A stretch of DNA of 47,805 nucleotides from Candidatus Coprenecus merdipullorum (GCA_019118865.1 DWYD01000194.1:1-47805), one strand, 5' to 3'; positions 34,079 through 44,079 are shown, counted from the first letter of the stretch. The notes: generated by a model not told the origin, from the sequence alone. Numbers and translations: made by a program.

Positions 34079-35433
34079 TTTAGCCAGCCTTCACGTATGA
34101 AATCGCATTTCTGGAAAAGAGGATCGATAACGATATAGGTAGTAGCCTGCTTCTCCTTTATGAAGTTTTCTATGGCCTCCATGGATTTCTTGTTTGCGGC
34201 TATATCCAGCAGAACATTGAAATCCTCTTCGAAAGAAGCCGGATGAGCCGGTTTTATCTTCTCGAGACGGACGATCTTGTAGACCGTATGTCCGCTCCGG
34301 CCCTCATCATCGACAGACTCGAACGGTCGCGAGATTTCTCCTTCTTTCATGTTCGCAATAGCCTTGTAATCCGCGGGCTTCATTCTGTCCACCTCGAAAA
34401 ATGGAGCGCCGGTATCCGGATCCGCCACCAGACCTCCGTTTGTACGGCTTTTAGGATCTTCTGAGAACTTCCATGCAGCCTGCTGGAATGTCAGACTGTC
34501 CTCGAGTATGACATTGCGTATAGAGTCCAGCCTGGTAAAAGCAGAATCCCTGTCCTCGGCAGTATACCTGGGTTTGAGAAGAATGTGCCTGGCATTGAAC
34601 ATATTCCCGTTCTTGGCGATCATCTGTATAAGATGAAAACCGTCAGGGGTCTCAACTATGGAAGAGACCTGACCTTCCTTCAGGGCCATGGCTGCATCGC
34701 TGAATGAAGGCCAGAAAATATCTTTCGAACTCATCCCTAGCTCACCACCGCGCATGGCACTGCCGTCCTCCGAATAGAGAGTCGCCAGAAGAGAGAATTT
34801 TTCACCGTCCAGAATTCTCTGACGGAACTCAAGCAACCGCTCGCGGACAGCCATGTTGGCCCTCTCGACATCAGGATACAGCACTATCTGGCTATACTGG
34901 TACTGGGCAGGTATCATAGGCAGACTATCCTTGGGGATACTGCGGTAGTACTGCTGCACATCCTTAGGCGTCACTTCGGAAATTCCTCCTGCCACAGTCC
35001 TCTGCATTTCCTGTACCAGATTCTGCTCTACAAACATATCATGCCACTCCTGACGGAGTCTGTGGAGCGGTTTTCCGAAATATTTCTCCGTCTCCTCCAC
35101 TCCTCCAAGCTGGGACAGTATACCGCTGACCCTCTCGTTTAGAGCAGCATTCACCATATCCTGATTCACAGTGAGACTGTCCAGCTGAGCCTGGGTATAG
35201 AACAGTTTCGAGATAAGCATATTTTCCAGAACCTCACACCGGAGATCACGGTCCGATACATAACCCTGAAACTGCATCATCTCTACCTCGGACTCTATCT
35301 GCGAAAGCTGGATCATGCTGTTACCTACCAAGGCCACCGTCTTGTCTATCACCCCCTCATACGCCTGTGCGCGGAGAACGGCAAAGGGTGCCAATGCAAT
35401 GGCCAGAAAAGCCAGTATTGTTCTTGTCTTCAT
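34075..35433 (-). CDS. SurA-like periplasmic peptidyl-prolyl isomerase/chaperone
   Basis: 452 residues with a signal peptide (cleavage near LRAQA). A SurA-type N-terminal helical chaperone region (residues ~27-170) is followed by two parvulin/rotamase domains: one near residues 175-275 (SEDGSAMRGGELGM) and one near 280-400 (ARHILLKPRY, NGGLV). SurA helps outer-membrane proteins fold. It starts immediately after the lipoprotein gene with no spacer and overlaps the OstA-like gene by 4 bases. The three are an outer-membrane biogenesis module; prolyl-isomerase activity is inferred. Confidence 0.9.
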   Translation of the reverse strand: MKTRTILAFLAIALAPFAVLRAQAYEGVIDKTVALVGNSMIQLSQIESEVEMMQFQGYVSDRDLRCEVLENMLISKLFYTQAQLDSLTVNQDMVNAALNERVSGILSQLGGVEETEKYFGKPLHRLRQEWHDMFVEQNLVQEMQRTVAGGISEVTPKDVQQYYRSIPKDSLPMIPAQYQYSQIVLYPDVERANMAVRERLLEFRQRILDGEKFSLLATLYSEDGSAMRGGELGMSSKDIFWPSFSDAAMALKEGQVSSIVETPDGFHLIQMIAKNGNMFNARHILLKPRYTAEDRDSAFTRLDSIRNVILEDSLTFQQAAWKFSEDPKSRTNGGLVADPDTGAPFFEVDRMKPADYKAIANMKEGEISRPFESVDDEGRSGHTVYKIVRLEKIKPAHPASFEEDFNVLLDIAANKKSMEAIENFIKEKQATTYIVIDPLFQKCDFIREGWLK

Positions 35434-36285
35434 TTATTGATTCTTATAAATTTTCAATTTTTCTGACGCTACAGCATCCCTAAGCAGATTTCGTTCCAAA
35501 CTTTCAAGAAGCTCGTGTTTTCTCTTACTTAAAATGACATCCCTTATTCCCGGACGGCAATATTCAAAGGGAGCACTCTCCCCCTGATGGACATATCTGT
35601 CCACTGACACCAGATAGACATAGCCCGATGAGCGTCTTTCCAAAAAAGAGTTCCCGCCCAGCGCAACATCCATTTCCGAGATATTCATTCCCGTACCGTC
35701 CAGTATCGCGTCTATCGGGACCCACTCGTCATTCTTCCAGTACTTTTCAGCCGAGGTATAACAAAGCTGCTCCAGACGTTCCAAATCCTCTGCGACTCTG
35801 GAACGGTAAAGCGACCTTACCGGATTAAGGTTCGGAGAGCTGCCGCTTATCTTGATATAAATACCTTTCATCAGCGGTACACGGGCAATAAAATTATCCT
35901 GATGAGAGTCATAATACTCCCTGTATTCCTGCAAGGAAATCGCCGTATCCAGACGCTGCTCCACATACTGCTGCTCATAACGGTACACCAGCAGCTGACG
36001 GCGGTATTCCTCCAACTGCGCCTCCACGTCCCTGTCCGACTTGGACAGATGACTCTCCGCCATATCAAGCAACAGTCTGTCCTTGGCCCATGAATGTATG
36101 TAACGTTCTACCATGCGGGCACTGTCTTCAGGAGAGAACCCCTTGACACCCAGCTCATCGACATCACTGCGATACAACACATCCTTGCCGACCCTCGCGA
36201 CTACGTCTCCTTTAAAGAGACTGTCGTAGAGCCGGCATGATGATACTGACAGACAGAGCAGGAATATCCAGGCAATCTTCCTCAT
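35434..36285 (-). CDS. putative lipoprotein related to parvulin-type PPIases
   Basis: 283 residues with a lipoprotein signal: hydrophobic stretch, then V-S-S-C17. The residues after it (VVARVGKDVLYRSDVDEL) resemble the SurA/PpiD N-terminal opening, followed by helices of the chaperone type (~45-130). The C-terminal part is a weak, degenerate parvulin-like domain with no clear active-site residues, so I expect a chaperone or assembly role and not catalysis. It lies 16 bases after guaB and abuts the SurA-like gene exactly. Confidence 0.75.
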   Translation of the reverse strand: MRKIAWIFLLCLSVSSCRLYDSLFKGDVVARVGKDVLYRSDVDELGVKGFSPEDSARMVERYIHSWAKDRLLLDMAESHLSKSDRDVEAQLEEYRRQLLVYRYEQQYVEQRLDTAISLQEYREYYDSHQDNFIARVPLMKGIYIKISGSSPNLNPVRSLYRSRVAEDLERLEQLCYTSAEKYWKNDEWVPIDAILDGTGMNISEMDVALGGNSFLERRSSGYVYLVSVDRYVHQGESAPFEYCRPGIRDVILSKRKHELLESLERNLLRDAVASEKLKIYKNQ

Positions 36286-36301
36286 GGACTTATGGGAAGT
36301 A

Positions 36302-37771
36302 CTACCTGCTGTAGTTGGGTGCCTCGCGCGTTATGGTCACATCGTGAGGATGGCTCTCGGCCATACCTGCAGCGGTAATGCGCACGAAACGGGCATTCTT
36401 CAGCTCGGTCAGGTTGTGCGCTCCGCAGTAACCCATTCCGGCGCGGAGACCGCCGATGAGCTGGTATACCACCTCGGAAAGGGTACCCTTGTAGGGAACC
36501 TGAGCCACGATGCCCTCAGGCACAAGTTTCTTGATGTCCTCCTCCATATCCTGGAAGTAACGGTCCTTGGAGCCCAGCTGCATGGCCTCGAGCGAACCCA
36601 TACCACGGTAGGACTTGAACTTACGTCCGTTGAGGATGATGGTCTCTCCGGGAGACTCCTCCACTCCGGCGAAGAGCGAGCCGGCCATGATGGTGTCGGC
36701 ACCGGCGGCCAGAGCCTTGACAATGTCACCCGAATAGCGTATACCTCCGTCTGCGATGATGGGGATACCGGAGCCCTTCAGAGCCTCGGCGGCCATCATG
36801 ACTGCAGAAAGCTGGGGCACGCCCACACCGGCAATGATACGGGTGGTGCATATAGAACCGGGGCCTATGCCGACCTTCACGGCATCCACCCCACACTCCT
36901 TCAGAGCCTTGGCGGCCTCACCTGTAGCGATGTTGCCGGCGATGATCTGCAGGTCGGGGAACTTCTGACGGACTGTCTTCAGGACTCTCAGCACACCCTC
37001 GGAGTGGCCGTGCGCCGTATCGAAGACCAGGGCATCGGGCTCCACTGTCATCAGCATCTCGACTTTCTGGATGCTCTCGGAATTGATGCCTACTGCAGCA
37101 GCTACGAGCAGACGGCCCTTGGCGTCCTTGCTGGCAGTGGGATTGTCCTTGATCTTCATAATGTCCTTGTAGGTAATCAGTCCGGCAAGACGGCCGTCCT
37201 TGTCCACTACGAGGAGTTTTTCGATCTTGTAGCGCCGCAGGAGCTCCGTCGCCTCCTTGAGATTGGTACCGTCGGTGGTAGTAATCAGGTTCTCCTTGGT
37301 CATCACCTCGGATACAGGAGTCTTGGGGTTGTCCTGGAAACGCAGGTCGCGGTTGGTGACGATGCCGCAAAGCATGCCGCGGGCGTCCACGACGGGGATA
37401 CCTCCGATATGGTTCTCATGCATGAGGTTGAGGGCATCGCCGACCGTGGCGTTCTCCCGTATGGTCACGGGATCGTAGATCATTCCGTTCTCAGCCCTCT
37501 TGACCTTACGCACCTGCTCCATCTGGACTTCGATGGGCATATTCTTGTGTATCACTCCGATACCGCCCTCACGGGCAATGGCTATCGCCAGGTCAGCCTC
37601 AGTCACGGTATCCATGGCCGCAGAGACTATGGGGGTATGGAGCGTAATCTCCCTGGTCAGCTTCGTAGTGATGTCCACCTCGCGGGGCAGCACGTCCGAG
37701 TGGGCCGGAATGAGGAGGACATCATCGAAAGTGAGGCCCTCCACTATGGGTGAATTGGTGTACATCTGCAT
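36302..37771 (-). CDS. guaB: inosine-5'-monophosphate dehydrogenase
   Basis: Oxidises IMP to XMP with NAD+, the committed step to GMP. 489 residues. The catalytic barrel holds C308 in the GPGSICTTR loop. Two CBS domains (about residues 95-215) are inserted, as in most bacterial IMPDHs. A C-terminal flap segment contains GSKDRYFQ. It sits among envelope genes, an arrangement I recall from other Bacteroidales. A later in-frame start (M3) is possible. Confidence 0.97.
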   Translation of the reverse strand: MQMYTNSPIVEGLTFDDVLLIPAHSDVLPREVDITTKLTREITLHTPIVSAAMDTVTEADLAIAIAREGGIGVIHKNMPIEVQMEQVRKVKRAENGMIYDPVTIRENATVGDALNLMHENHIGGIPVVDARGMLCGIVTNRDLRFQDNPKTPVSEVMTKENLITTTDGTNLKEATELLRRYKIEKLLVVDKDGRLAGLITYKDIMKIKDNPTASKDAKGRLLVAAAVGINSESIQKVEMLMTVEPDALVFDTAHGHSEGVLRVLKTVRQKFPDLQIIAGNIATGEAAKALKECGVDAVKVGIGPGSICTTRIIAGVGVPQLSAVMMAAEALKGSGIPIIADGGIRYSGDIVKALAAGADTIMAGSLFAGVEESPGETIILNGRKFKSYRGMGSLEAMQLGSKDRYFQDMEEDIKKLVPEGIVAQVPYKGTLSEVVYQLIGGLRAGMGYCGAHNLTELKNARFVRITAAGMAESHPHDVTITREAPNYSR

Positions 37772-37788
37772 AACGGCCGCTCCTATGA

Positions 37789-38070
37789 TTACTCGGCTTT
37801 CTTGGCCACTATTGCACTGAGACTGTCATACTTTACATCAAGAGCGCTGAGCAGCTCGTCTGTGAGGTTGCGGTAATAGGCTCTCTTGTCGCCCTCGGGA
37901 TGGCTGACTCTGGACAGTATCTCATCTCTGAGATCTAGAACATCGTTGATCAGGCCCACTATCTGCTCGGCCTTCTCATTATCGTCATGAAAACTCATGC
38001 TGATGACAGCGTCCGATACGAACTCGTTCACCATGTAATTGATGTCTTTCTTGATAACTCTTAAATTCAT
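37789..38070 (-). CDS. small conserved-looking protein, unknown function
   Basis: 93 residues, no signal peptide and no membrane segment. It is mainly helical and charged, with heptad-like leucines and isoleucines (e.g. ISRVSHPEG flanked by helices). I do not recognise the family. It lies 17 bases before guaB and 36 after the NlpC/P60 gene, so it is part of the operon. An in-frame start with a good context and tight spacing argue that it is real. Confidence 0.7.
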   Translation of the reverse strand: MNLRVIKKDINYMVNEFVSDAVISMSFHDDNEKAEQIVGLINDVLDLRDEILSRVSHPEGDKRAYYRNLTDELLSALDVKYDSLSAIVAKKAE

Positions 38071-38106
38071 GATACTCGCGATTTATAAATTGTTAATTCT
38101 CATTTT

Positions 38107-39072
38107 CTAAAAATACCACGGATGTTCCAGAACCGTAACTATCCCCGGTTCTGCGTCCTGATGCCCAAGGATACGGCAGGCTCCCACAATCTTCTTGCTG
38201 GTGTAGGAGTCGGGACGTCCCGGCAACAGGGAATTGATTCTCACCCTCAGGGATGAATGAATCATCATCCCGTCCCCCATGCTTATGCCCACATGGCTTA
38301 CGCTGCGTCCCCGTGTGTCTGTAGCGTTCCGGCCGAAAAATACCAGGTCTCCTGCCTGAAGATTCCCAAGGATGTCACTGTAGTCCAGCGGCTCCCCTGT
38401 TCCTATCTGCTGGGAAGCATCCCGCAGAAGTATGATACCGTTGAGGAAATAGCTCAACTTGACCAAGCCGCTGCAGTCCAGGCCTTTGGGAGAAAGACCA
38501 CCCCACAGGTAGGGGAAACCGAGGAACTGACAGGCCGTTGAGACGATGTCCTCCCCGGAAGGTCCGGCGGCATTTTCCATCCATTGCCTCAAATCCTGCA
38601 CACTGCCTGAGGGAACATATCCCTTACGGCCATCCGGCAAAATAACGGGGACATACCCGTTTTCACTGTCCCTACCGCTGTCGGCTTCCAATATATTTCC
38701 CATAACACAATCAGAAAGAACTCCTGTCCCGTCAGCAGGTCCGGATGTTATCAATGCAAAATAATCCTTTACTATCAGTCTGTCTGTCTGTTTCCAGTCT
38801 CTCATTTTCTCTTCTGACATCAGAACTATATTCTGCTCTGTCGTCCAGCCTCTGTAACCTTCTGGGGTCACTATCGAATACCAATAACCTTCCTTGCCGA
38901 CAACCTCAACTGGAGTTCCCATCATGGCCTGTGAAACCGTCTCGGACTGATAGTCCGGGGCTTTCTTCATATCGGTGACAGATACTGAGACCAGAGCCAT
39001 GCCCTCCCGAGCCTCCACGGAAAATGTGAAGAACAGGGCCAGGCACAGAATTATGAACAAAACTTTCTTCAT
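38107..39072 (-). CDS. NlpC/P60-type cell-wall hydrolase with SH3 domains
   Basis: From the ATG at 39072 it is 321 residues with a signal peptide (residues ~3-20). Two SH3-like wall-binding segments (~25-85 and ~100-165) precede the NlpC/P60 domain (175-300). Catalytic residues: C200 in GLDCSGLVK, H260 in SHVGISMGDG and H272. Such enzymes cut gamma-D-glutamyl-diamino acid bonds in peptidoglycan peptides. The frame runs back to 39294, but that extension is antisense to the divergent gene and lacks a signal peptide, so I use 39072. It heads the operon that leads to guaB and the outer-membrane factors. Confidence 0.9.
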   Translation of the reverse strand: MKKVLFIILCLALFFTFSVEAREGMALVSVSVTDMKKAPDYQSETVSQAMMGTPVEVVGKEGYWYSIVTPEGYRGWTTEQNIVLMSEEKMRDWKQTDRLIVKDYFALITSGPADGTGVLSDCVMGNILEADSGRDSENGYVPVILPDGRKGYVPSGSVQDLRQWMENAAGPSGEDIVSTACQFLGFPYLWGGLSPKGLDCSGLVKLSYFLNGIILLRDASQQIGTGEPLDYSDILGNLQAGDLVFFGRNATDTRGRSVSHVGISMGDGMMIHSSLRVRINSLLPGRPDSYTSKKIVGACRILGHQDAEPGIVTVLEHPWYF

Positions 39073-39077
39073 TCCTG

Positions 39078-39106
39078 CAAATATAGGCGAGATTTTCTTA
39101 TTTTTG
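39078..39106. promoter_or_regulatory. divergent -7 elements between the NlpC/P60 and Lnb-like genes
   Basis: On the minus strand TATATTTG (complement 39078-39085) faces the NlpC/P60 gene. On the plus strand TATTTTTG at 39099-39106 faces the Lnb-like gene, 12 bases before its start. Both match TAnnTTTG, but no strong -33 is seen for either. The two transcripts would have very short leaders. Confidence 0.5.
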
Positions 39107-39118
39107 AAATTATTTATT

Positions 39119-40267
39119 ATGAAACGGATACTGATTATATTTCTATTTGCCTCCCTGTACCTGGGAGCCAGGGCCCAGGACTCGCTCAGCATATCCCTGC
39201 TGACCTGCTCACAGGGCGGAGACATATCCTCCGCATTCGGACATTCTGCCATAAGAGTCAAGGACATACAGCATGGACGGGATTTAGTGTTCAACTACGG
39301 CACCTTCAGTTTCAACGAGCCGCATTTTATGCTCAATTTCCTACGTGGCGACCTCAACTACTTCCTGTCAGTAAGTTCTTTCAACCAGTTCAAGGAATCC
39401 TATGAAAGAGCCGGCCGCGGCATCACCGAACAACAGTTCAATCTTACGCCCGCACAGACCGCCCGGATGTACGAATTCCTTTTGGAGAACTACAGACCCT
39501 CAAACCGATATTACCTCTATGACTTCCTGCAGGACAACTGCGCCACACGTATCCGGGACATATTCGACGACTCTCCTGACTTCACTATAATTGACAGCCT
39601 TTCAGGCATGACTTACCGCGAGGAACTTACCCGCCTGGTAGGAGACCGCCGATGGATGATGTTCGGCATAGACCTGATATTGGGAGCCAGGATAGACCGT
39701 ACTATCACCGTGCGTGAAACCGCCTTCCTGCCCGACCGTCTTTCGGAAGTGATGGAGCGCTACAGCAATCAGGAGCTGAACGGAAGTCCGCTGGTCTCAG
39801 CCGGCCATACCATCTCAGAACCTGCGCCCGGACCGGGCAGATGGAAGGACATCCTCTCCAAGGCCACAAGTCCCTTTACCGTATTTACGCTGCTGTTTGT
39901 ACTTTACCTCACAATCTACCTGCGCTGCACCGACAAGTGGAAATTCATGAATATCTGCTCCACCATCCTGTATATCATACTTGGACTGGGCGGAGTAATT
40001 ATCTGCCTGCTGTGGTTCGCGACCAATCATGTCTGGACGTCCGACAACTGGAACCTGCTGTGGATGAATCCACTCTTCCTGATTCCCGTATGCATGCCCA
40101 GCTGCTGGGCCAAAAACCTGATTATCGACCTGCTCGCAGCTGTGGCCGGCATCGGGCTGATCTGCTCGTGGCTGCTGCCTCAGGCATTCCATCCGGCATC
40201 GGCGGTCATCATTCTGCTGACCGTACTCATGGCGCTGAGCCGCAGGGCCATCTACCGTAAATACTAA
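39119..40267 (+). CDS. DUF4105 / Lnb-like protein (putative lipoprotein N-acyltransferase)
   Basis: From the ATG at 39119 it is 382 residues with a signal peptide (cut near GARAQ). The DUF4105 domain follows: LLTCSQGGDISSAFGHSAIR with H42, VFNYGTFSF, LRGDLNYFL, and C141 in QDNCATRIRD. About five membrane helices fill the C-terminal half. In Bacteroides this family has been described as Lnb, the enzyme that N-acylates lipoproteins, with a catalytic Cys/His pair; here those residues are present, so I infer the same. The longer frame from 38975 would overlap the NlpC/P60 gene and lacks a signal. It starts a three-gene operon. Confidence 0.85.
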   Translation: MKRILIIFLFASLYLGARAQDSLSISLLTCSQGGDISSAFGHSAIRVKDIQHGRDLVFNYGTFSFNEPHFMLNFLRGDLNYFLSVSSFNQFKESYERAGRGITEQQFNLTPAQTARMYEFLLENYRPSNRYYLYDFLQDNCATRIRDIFDDSPDFTIIDSLSGMTYREELTRLVGDRRWMMFGIDLILGARIDRTITVRETAFLPDRLSEVMERYSNQELNGSPLVSAGHTISEPAPGPGRWKDILSKATSPFTVFTLLFVLYLTIYLRCTDKWKFMNICSTILYIILGLGGVIICLLWFATNHVWTSDNWNLLWMNPLFLIPVCMPSCWAKNLIIDLLAAVAGIGLICSWLLPQAFHPASAVIILLTVLMALSRRAIYRKY

Positions 40268-40282
40268 CACACTTTATACTAT

Positions 40283-40729
40283 ATGATACTCGATTCACTT
40301 AAAAGCTTCGAAAAATACACAAACCTGCACGCATCATTCGGCAAGGTATTGGATTTCATACGCAAAAACGACCTTCACACCCTCCCCGAAGGCAAGCACG
40401 TCATCGAGGAGGACAATATCTGGTGCACCATATCCACCGCCCAGTGCAAGGATGAGAGCGAGTCCCCTCTGGAGGTGCACGACTCATTCATCGACATCCA
40501 CGTCGTGCTGGAGGGCACGGAGATTATCGGCTTCCGCGACAGGGCCAAGTGCCTGGGCGTAAACGTAGAGTACAATGCTGAAAAAGACGTGGCCCTCCTC
40601 AAGGAAGAGCCCGAGGCCTACATCAGCTACGGTGACGACAACATGGTCATCTGCTTTCCTCAGGACTGCCACGCACCCCTTATCGGAGACGGAGAAGTAC
40701 GAAAGGCTGTATTCAAGGTCCGGTTCTAG
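40283..40729 (+). CDS. YhcH/YjgK/YiaL-like (DUF386) protein
   Basis: 148 residues of the cupin-like YhcH/YjgK/YiaL family, whose E. coli members are linked to sugar metabolism, including sialic acid. Typical segments are SFIDIHVVLEGTEIIG, EPEAYISYGDDN and QDCHAPLIGDGEVRKAVFKV, which include the likely metal-binding histidines and acidic residues. It lies 15 bases after the Lnb-like gene and 12 before the radical SAM gene. No sialic-acid genes are adjacent, so its substrate is open. Confidence 0.88.
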   Translation: MILDSLKSFEKYTNLHASFGKVLDFIRKNDLHTLPEGKHVIEEDNIWCTISTAQCKDESESPLEVHDSFIDIHVVLEGTEIIGFRDRAKCLGVNVEYNAEKDVALLKEEPEAYISYGDDNMVICFPQDCHAPLIGDGEVRKAVFKVRF

Positions 40730-40741
40730 ACGGCCCTGACA

Positions 40742-41686
40742 ATGTACCGACAAAACTCCCGTACTGTGGGCCGATATAACTCGTACATAGGCTATTTCAA
40801 GAAAACATACGGCGAGCGGCTGCAGAAAGTCGTTGTGGACGCAGGCTTTACCTGTCCCAACCGGGACGGGCTGGTCGGGACAGGCGGCTGCACGTACTGC
40901 GACAACGCCGCCTTCCACCCGGGCTACAGTACGGCCGGTATTCCCATTCTCGAACAGATCGACGAGGGCATCAAGTTTCACCGGGTCCGCTACCGCAAGG
41001 CAGAGAAGTTCCTGGCCTATTTCCAGCCTTACTCCAACACATACGCACCTCTCGAAAGGCTGCGTGAGGTGTATGAGGAAGCCCTCTCCCACCCCTTGGT
41101 GGCCGGTATCGTCATCGGTACCCGGCCTGACTGCGTGGACGAAGCCAAACTGGACTATCTGGCATTGCTTGCCCGGGACCACGTGGTGGTCATCGAATAC
41201 GGCATAGAGTCCGTCTACGACCGGACCCTGAGGCGCATAAACCGGGGACATTCCTTCGAGGATGCCGCACGCGCCGTGGAAATGACGGCCGCCCGGGGAC
41301 TTACTCAGGGCGCGCACTTCATCTTCGGGCTGCCTGGAGAGACGGTCGGGGACATGCTGGCCTACGCACCTATTATAAATAAGATGCCGCTGCACTCGGT
41401 CAAGTTCCATCAACTGCAGATCGTCCGCGGCACTGCCATGGAGCGGGAGTTCGCCTCGCATCCCTCCGACTTCGTGACATTCTCCCTGGACGAGTATTTA
41501 GATTTCATTGCCGACCTGCTCGAGCGCCTCCGCCCTGACCTGTACATCGAGCGCTTCGCCGGGGAGGTCCCGCCCCGCTTCGTCAACTCCACCCCTTGGG
41601 GACTTCTCCGCAACACCGAGCTCATCCGCCTTCTCGAGCAGCGCCTGGAAGAGCGCAATACCTTTCAAGGACGGCTTTACAAATAA
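40742..41686 (+). CDS. YhcC-like radical SAM protein (TIGR01212 family)
   Basis: 314 residues, cytosolic. The cluster-binding cysteines C38, C50 and C53 (FTCPNRDGLVGTGGCTYC) bind a [4Fe-4S] cluster and SAM. IEYGIESVYDRTLRRINRGH and GAHFIFGLPGET are typical of the elongator-3-like/YhcC radical SAM group. The biochemical role of this family is not settled. It is last in the operon and is followed by a strong bidirectional terminator shared with pnp. Confidence 0.92.
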   Translation: MYRQNSRTVGRYNSYIGYFKKTYGERLQKVVVDAGFTCPNRDGLVGTGGCTYCDNAAFHPGYSTAGIPILEQIDEGIKFHRVRYRKAEKFLAYFQPYSNTYAPLERLREVYEEALSHPLVAGIVIGTRPDCVDEAKLDYLALLARDHVVVIEYGIESVYDRTLRRINRGHSFEDAARAVEMTAARGLTQGAHFIFGLPGETVGDMLAYAPIINKMPLHSVKFHQLQIVRGTAMEREFASHPSDFVTFSLDEYLDFIADLLERLRPDLYIERFAGEVPPRFVNSTPWGLLRNTELIRLLEQRLEERNTFQGRLYK

Positions 41687-41721
41687 AAAAACTGACTCAC
41701 GGTTCTGCGAGTCAGTTTTTC
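41684..41721. terminator. bidirectional terminator between yhcC-like gene and pnp
   Basis: Perfect stem AAACTGACTC/GAGTCAGTTT with a short loop, A-run on the left and T-run on the right. It lies between the convergent genes and can stop both transcripts. Confidence 0.93.
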
Positions 41722-41744
41722 TATTATGAGAGTACTGGATACGC

Positions 41745-43991
41745 TTACTTGCGTCCGCCTCTGTCGCCGTCGCGACGGGGACCTCTGCCACGGTCGCCTC
41801 CACGGTCACGGCCGCCGCGGCCGCCGCCGTTGGATGCTCCGTTGAGACGGGGCTTGCGCTCATGCTCCACCCATCCTTCTGGAGCGGGCAGCAGAGCCCT
41901 GCGGGAAAGTCTCATCTTGCCGGTCTTCTGGTCGATTTCGAGGAGCTTGACATCCACCTCGTCTCCTACCTGAAGTACATCCTCCACCTTGTCGACCTTC
42001 TTGTAATCGAGCTCAGAGATATGCAGCAGGCCTTCCTTGCCGGGCAGAATCTCCACGAAAGCACCGAACTCGAGGATCGACACTACCTTGCCGTGGTATG
42101 TCTCACCGACCTCAGGCACAGTGGTGATGGCCTTGATGCGGGCCAGAGCAGCGTCCATGGACTCTTTGTTCTCACCGAAGATGTCAATGATGCCCTTGTC
42201 ACCCTCCTCAGTGATGGTGATGGTGGTACCGGTAGTCTTCTGTATCTCCTGGATAACCTTGCCTCCGGTGCCGATAACGGCTCCGATAAACTCGGAAGGT
42301 ATGGTAATCTGCACGATACGGGGAACGTTGGGACGGTAGTCGGCGCGGGGCTCGGAGATGGTCTTGAGCATCTCGCCCATGATGTGGGCACGGCCTTCCT
42401 TGGCCTGTGCCAGAGCCTGCTCGAGAACCTCGTAGGGCAGTCCGTCCACCTTGATATCCATCTGGGTAGCAGTGATGCCGTCCTTGGTTCCGGTCACCTT
42501 GAAGTCCATGTCTCCGAGGTGGTCCTCATCGCCGAGGATATCGGAGAGCACCACGAACTTGCCTGTCTTCTCATCGGAGATCAGACCCATGGCGATACCG
42601 GCTACGGGTTTCTTAATCTTCACACCGCAGTCCATCAGGGCCAGAGTGCCGGCGCAGACTGTAGCCATGGAAGAAGAACCGTTGGACTCGAGGATATCGG
42701 ACACCACGCGGACAGCGTAGGGATTCTCCTCGCCCACGGGCACTACGGGCTTGAGAGCCCTCCATGCCAGGTTGCCGTGACCGATCTCTCTGCGGCCCAC
42801 ACCTCTCTGCGGCTTGGCCTCACCGGTAGCGAAGGGAGGGAAGTTGTAGTGCAGCACGAACTGCTGGGTATCCTGAACCAGCACCTCGTCCAGCTCCTTC
42901 ATGTCCATCTTTGTACCGAGAGTCACAGTCGACAGGGACTGGGTCTCGCCGCGGGTGAAGATGGCCGAGCCGTGCGCTCCGGGCAGATAGCCCACCTCGC
43001 ACCAGATCGGACGGATCTGAGCGGTGGTACGTCCGTCAAGACGCACACCCTCGTCGATAATCATGCGGCGCATGGCCTCTTTCTCCACTGCACCGTAATA
43101 TCTGCTTACCATCATGGCCTTCTCCTCTCTCTCCTCCTCGGGGATGGTCTCCATGAATTCTTCCTTGAGAGCGTCGAATGCGTCCTCACGCTCATGCTTG
43201 GCCAGACCGCTCTTGGCGATGGCGTAGCACTTGTCATAGCAGTAGTCGTGAACTGCCTTGCGCAGGTCCTCGTCATTGACCTCGTGGCAGTAGGCCTTCT
43301 TCTCCACCTTGCCTACCTCCTCCATCAGTTCCTTCTGTGCACGGCACTGGCCCTTGATGGCCTCGTGGGCACACTTGATGGCCTCAAGCATCTCGGCCTC
43401 GCTCACCTCGTTCATCTCGCCCTCCACCATCATGATGTTCTCCTCGGTGGCAGCTACTATCAGGTCAATATCCGCATCCTTTACTATGTCGAATGTAGGG
43501 TTGATCACAAATTCACCGCCGATACGGGCAACTCTCACCTCTGAGATAGGGCCGTGCCAGGGGATATCGCTCACTGCCAGGGCTGCGGATGCTGCCAGAC
43601 CCGCGTATGAATCAGGCATGTTCTGCTTGTCAGCGGAGATCAGAAGCACGTTTACGAACACCTCTGCGTGGAAATCATCGGGGAAGAGGGGACGCAGAGC
43701 CCTGTCCACGAGCCTGGCCACCAGAATCTCGGAATCAGAGGCACGGCCCTCCCTCTTGAGAAATCCTCCGGGATAGCGGCCTGCAGCGGCATATTTCTCT
43801 TTATACTCCACCGACAGAGGCATGAAGTCCACATCCTCCTTGGCGTCCTTTGCACATGTGACAGTCGCCAGCAACATGGTACCGCCGACCTTTACGACTA
43901 CCGAACCGGCCGCCTGCTTGGCGAGTTTACCGGTCTCGATCTCAACGATCGTTCCATCACCCATTGTGATGGTCTTCTTAACTATATTCAT
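41745..43991 (-). CDS. pnp: polyribonucleotide nucleotidyltransferase (PNPase)
   Basis: 3'-to-5' phosphorolytic exoribonuclease, a trimer in the cytosol. 748 residues. Two RNase PH domains flank a helical domain, then a KH domain (residues ~565-625, [17 protein letters not shown]) and an S1 domain (~635-705, [15 protein letters not shown]). The C-terminal tail (~34 residues) is rich in Arg, Gly and Asp, which may add RNA binding. rpsO lies upstream on the same strand with a terminator-like hairpin between them, recalling the classic rpsO-pnp pair. Confidence 0.97.
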   Translation of the reverse strand: MNIVKKTITMGDGTIVEIETGKLAKQAAGSVVVKVGGTMLLATVTCAKDAKEDVDFMPLSVEYKEKYAAAGRYPGGFLKREGRASDSEILVARLVDRALRPLFPDDFHAEVFVNVLLISADKQNMPDSYAGLAASAALAVSDIPWHGPISEVRVARIGGEFVINPTFDIVKDADIDLIVAATEENIMMVEGEMNEVSEAEMLEAIKCAHEAIKGQCRAQKELMEEVGKVEKKAYCHEVNDEDLRKAVHDYCYDKCYAIAKSGLAKHEREDAFDALKEEFMETIPEEEREEKAMMVSRYYGAVEKEAMRRMIIDEGVRLDGRTTAQIRPIWCEVGYLPGAHGSAIFTRGETQSLSTVTLGTKMDMKELDEVLVQDTQQFVLHYNFPPFATGEAKPQRGVGRREIGHGNLAWRALKPVVPVGEENPYAVRVVSDILESNGSSSMATVCAGTLALMDCGVKIKKPVAGIAMGLISDEKTGKFVVLSDILGDEDHLGDMDFKVTGTKDGITATQMDIKVDGLPYEVLEQALAQAKEGRAHIMGEMLKTISEPRADYRPNVPRIVQITIPSEFIGAVIGTGGKVIQEIQKTTGTTITITEEGDKGIIDIFGENKESMDAALARIKAITTVPEVGETYHGKVVSILEFGAFVEILPGKEGLLHISELDYKKVDKVEDVLQVGDEVDVKLLEIDQKTGKMRLSRRALLPAPEGWVEHERKPRLNGASNGGGRGGRDRGGDRGRGPRRDGDRGGRK

Positions 43992-44044
43992 ATTATCCTT
44001 CTAATTGTGTCTGCCTTTATGCGAGAGTGCCGCGGCCATCTAAG

Positions 44045-44079
44045 AAAAAGGGGCTGCCCAGTCTGTCTTGACAACCCCG
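44045..44079 (-). terminator. terminator between rpsO and pnp
   Basis: Minus-strand stem GGGGTTG/CAGCCCC (7 pairs incl. one G-T; complement 44050-44056 with 44072-44078) and then TTTTT. It could be a partial terminator lowering pnp expression from the rpsO promoter. Confidence 0.75.

Noticed and set aside
36284-37753. Open frame of ~490 codons antisense to guaB
   Set aside because: Same artefact as over ftcD: no recognised domains, and IMP dehydrogenase on the other strand is certain.
39073-39294. Longer NlpC/P60 start at 39294
   Set aside because: It runs antisense through the signal region of the Lnb-like gene and hides the clear signal peptide at 39072.
41862-43544. Open frame of ~560 codons antisense to pnp
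   Set aside because: Long only because the pnp codon choice avoids the matching stop triplets; the translation has no family features.
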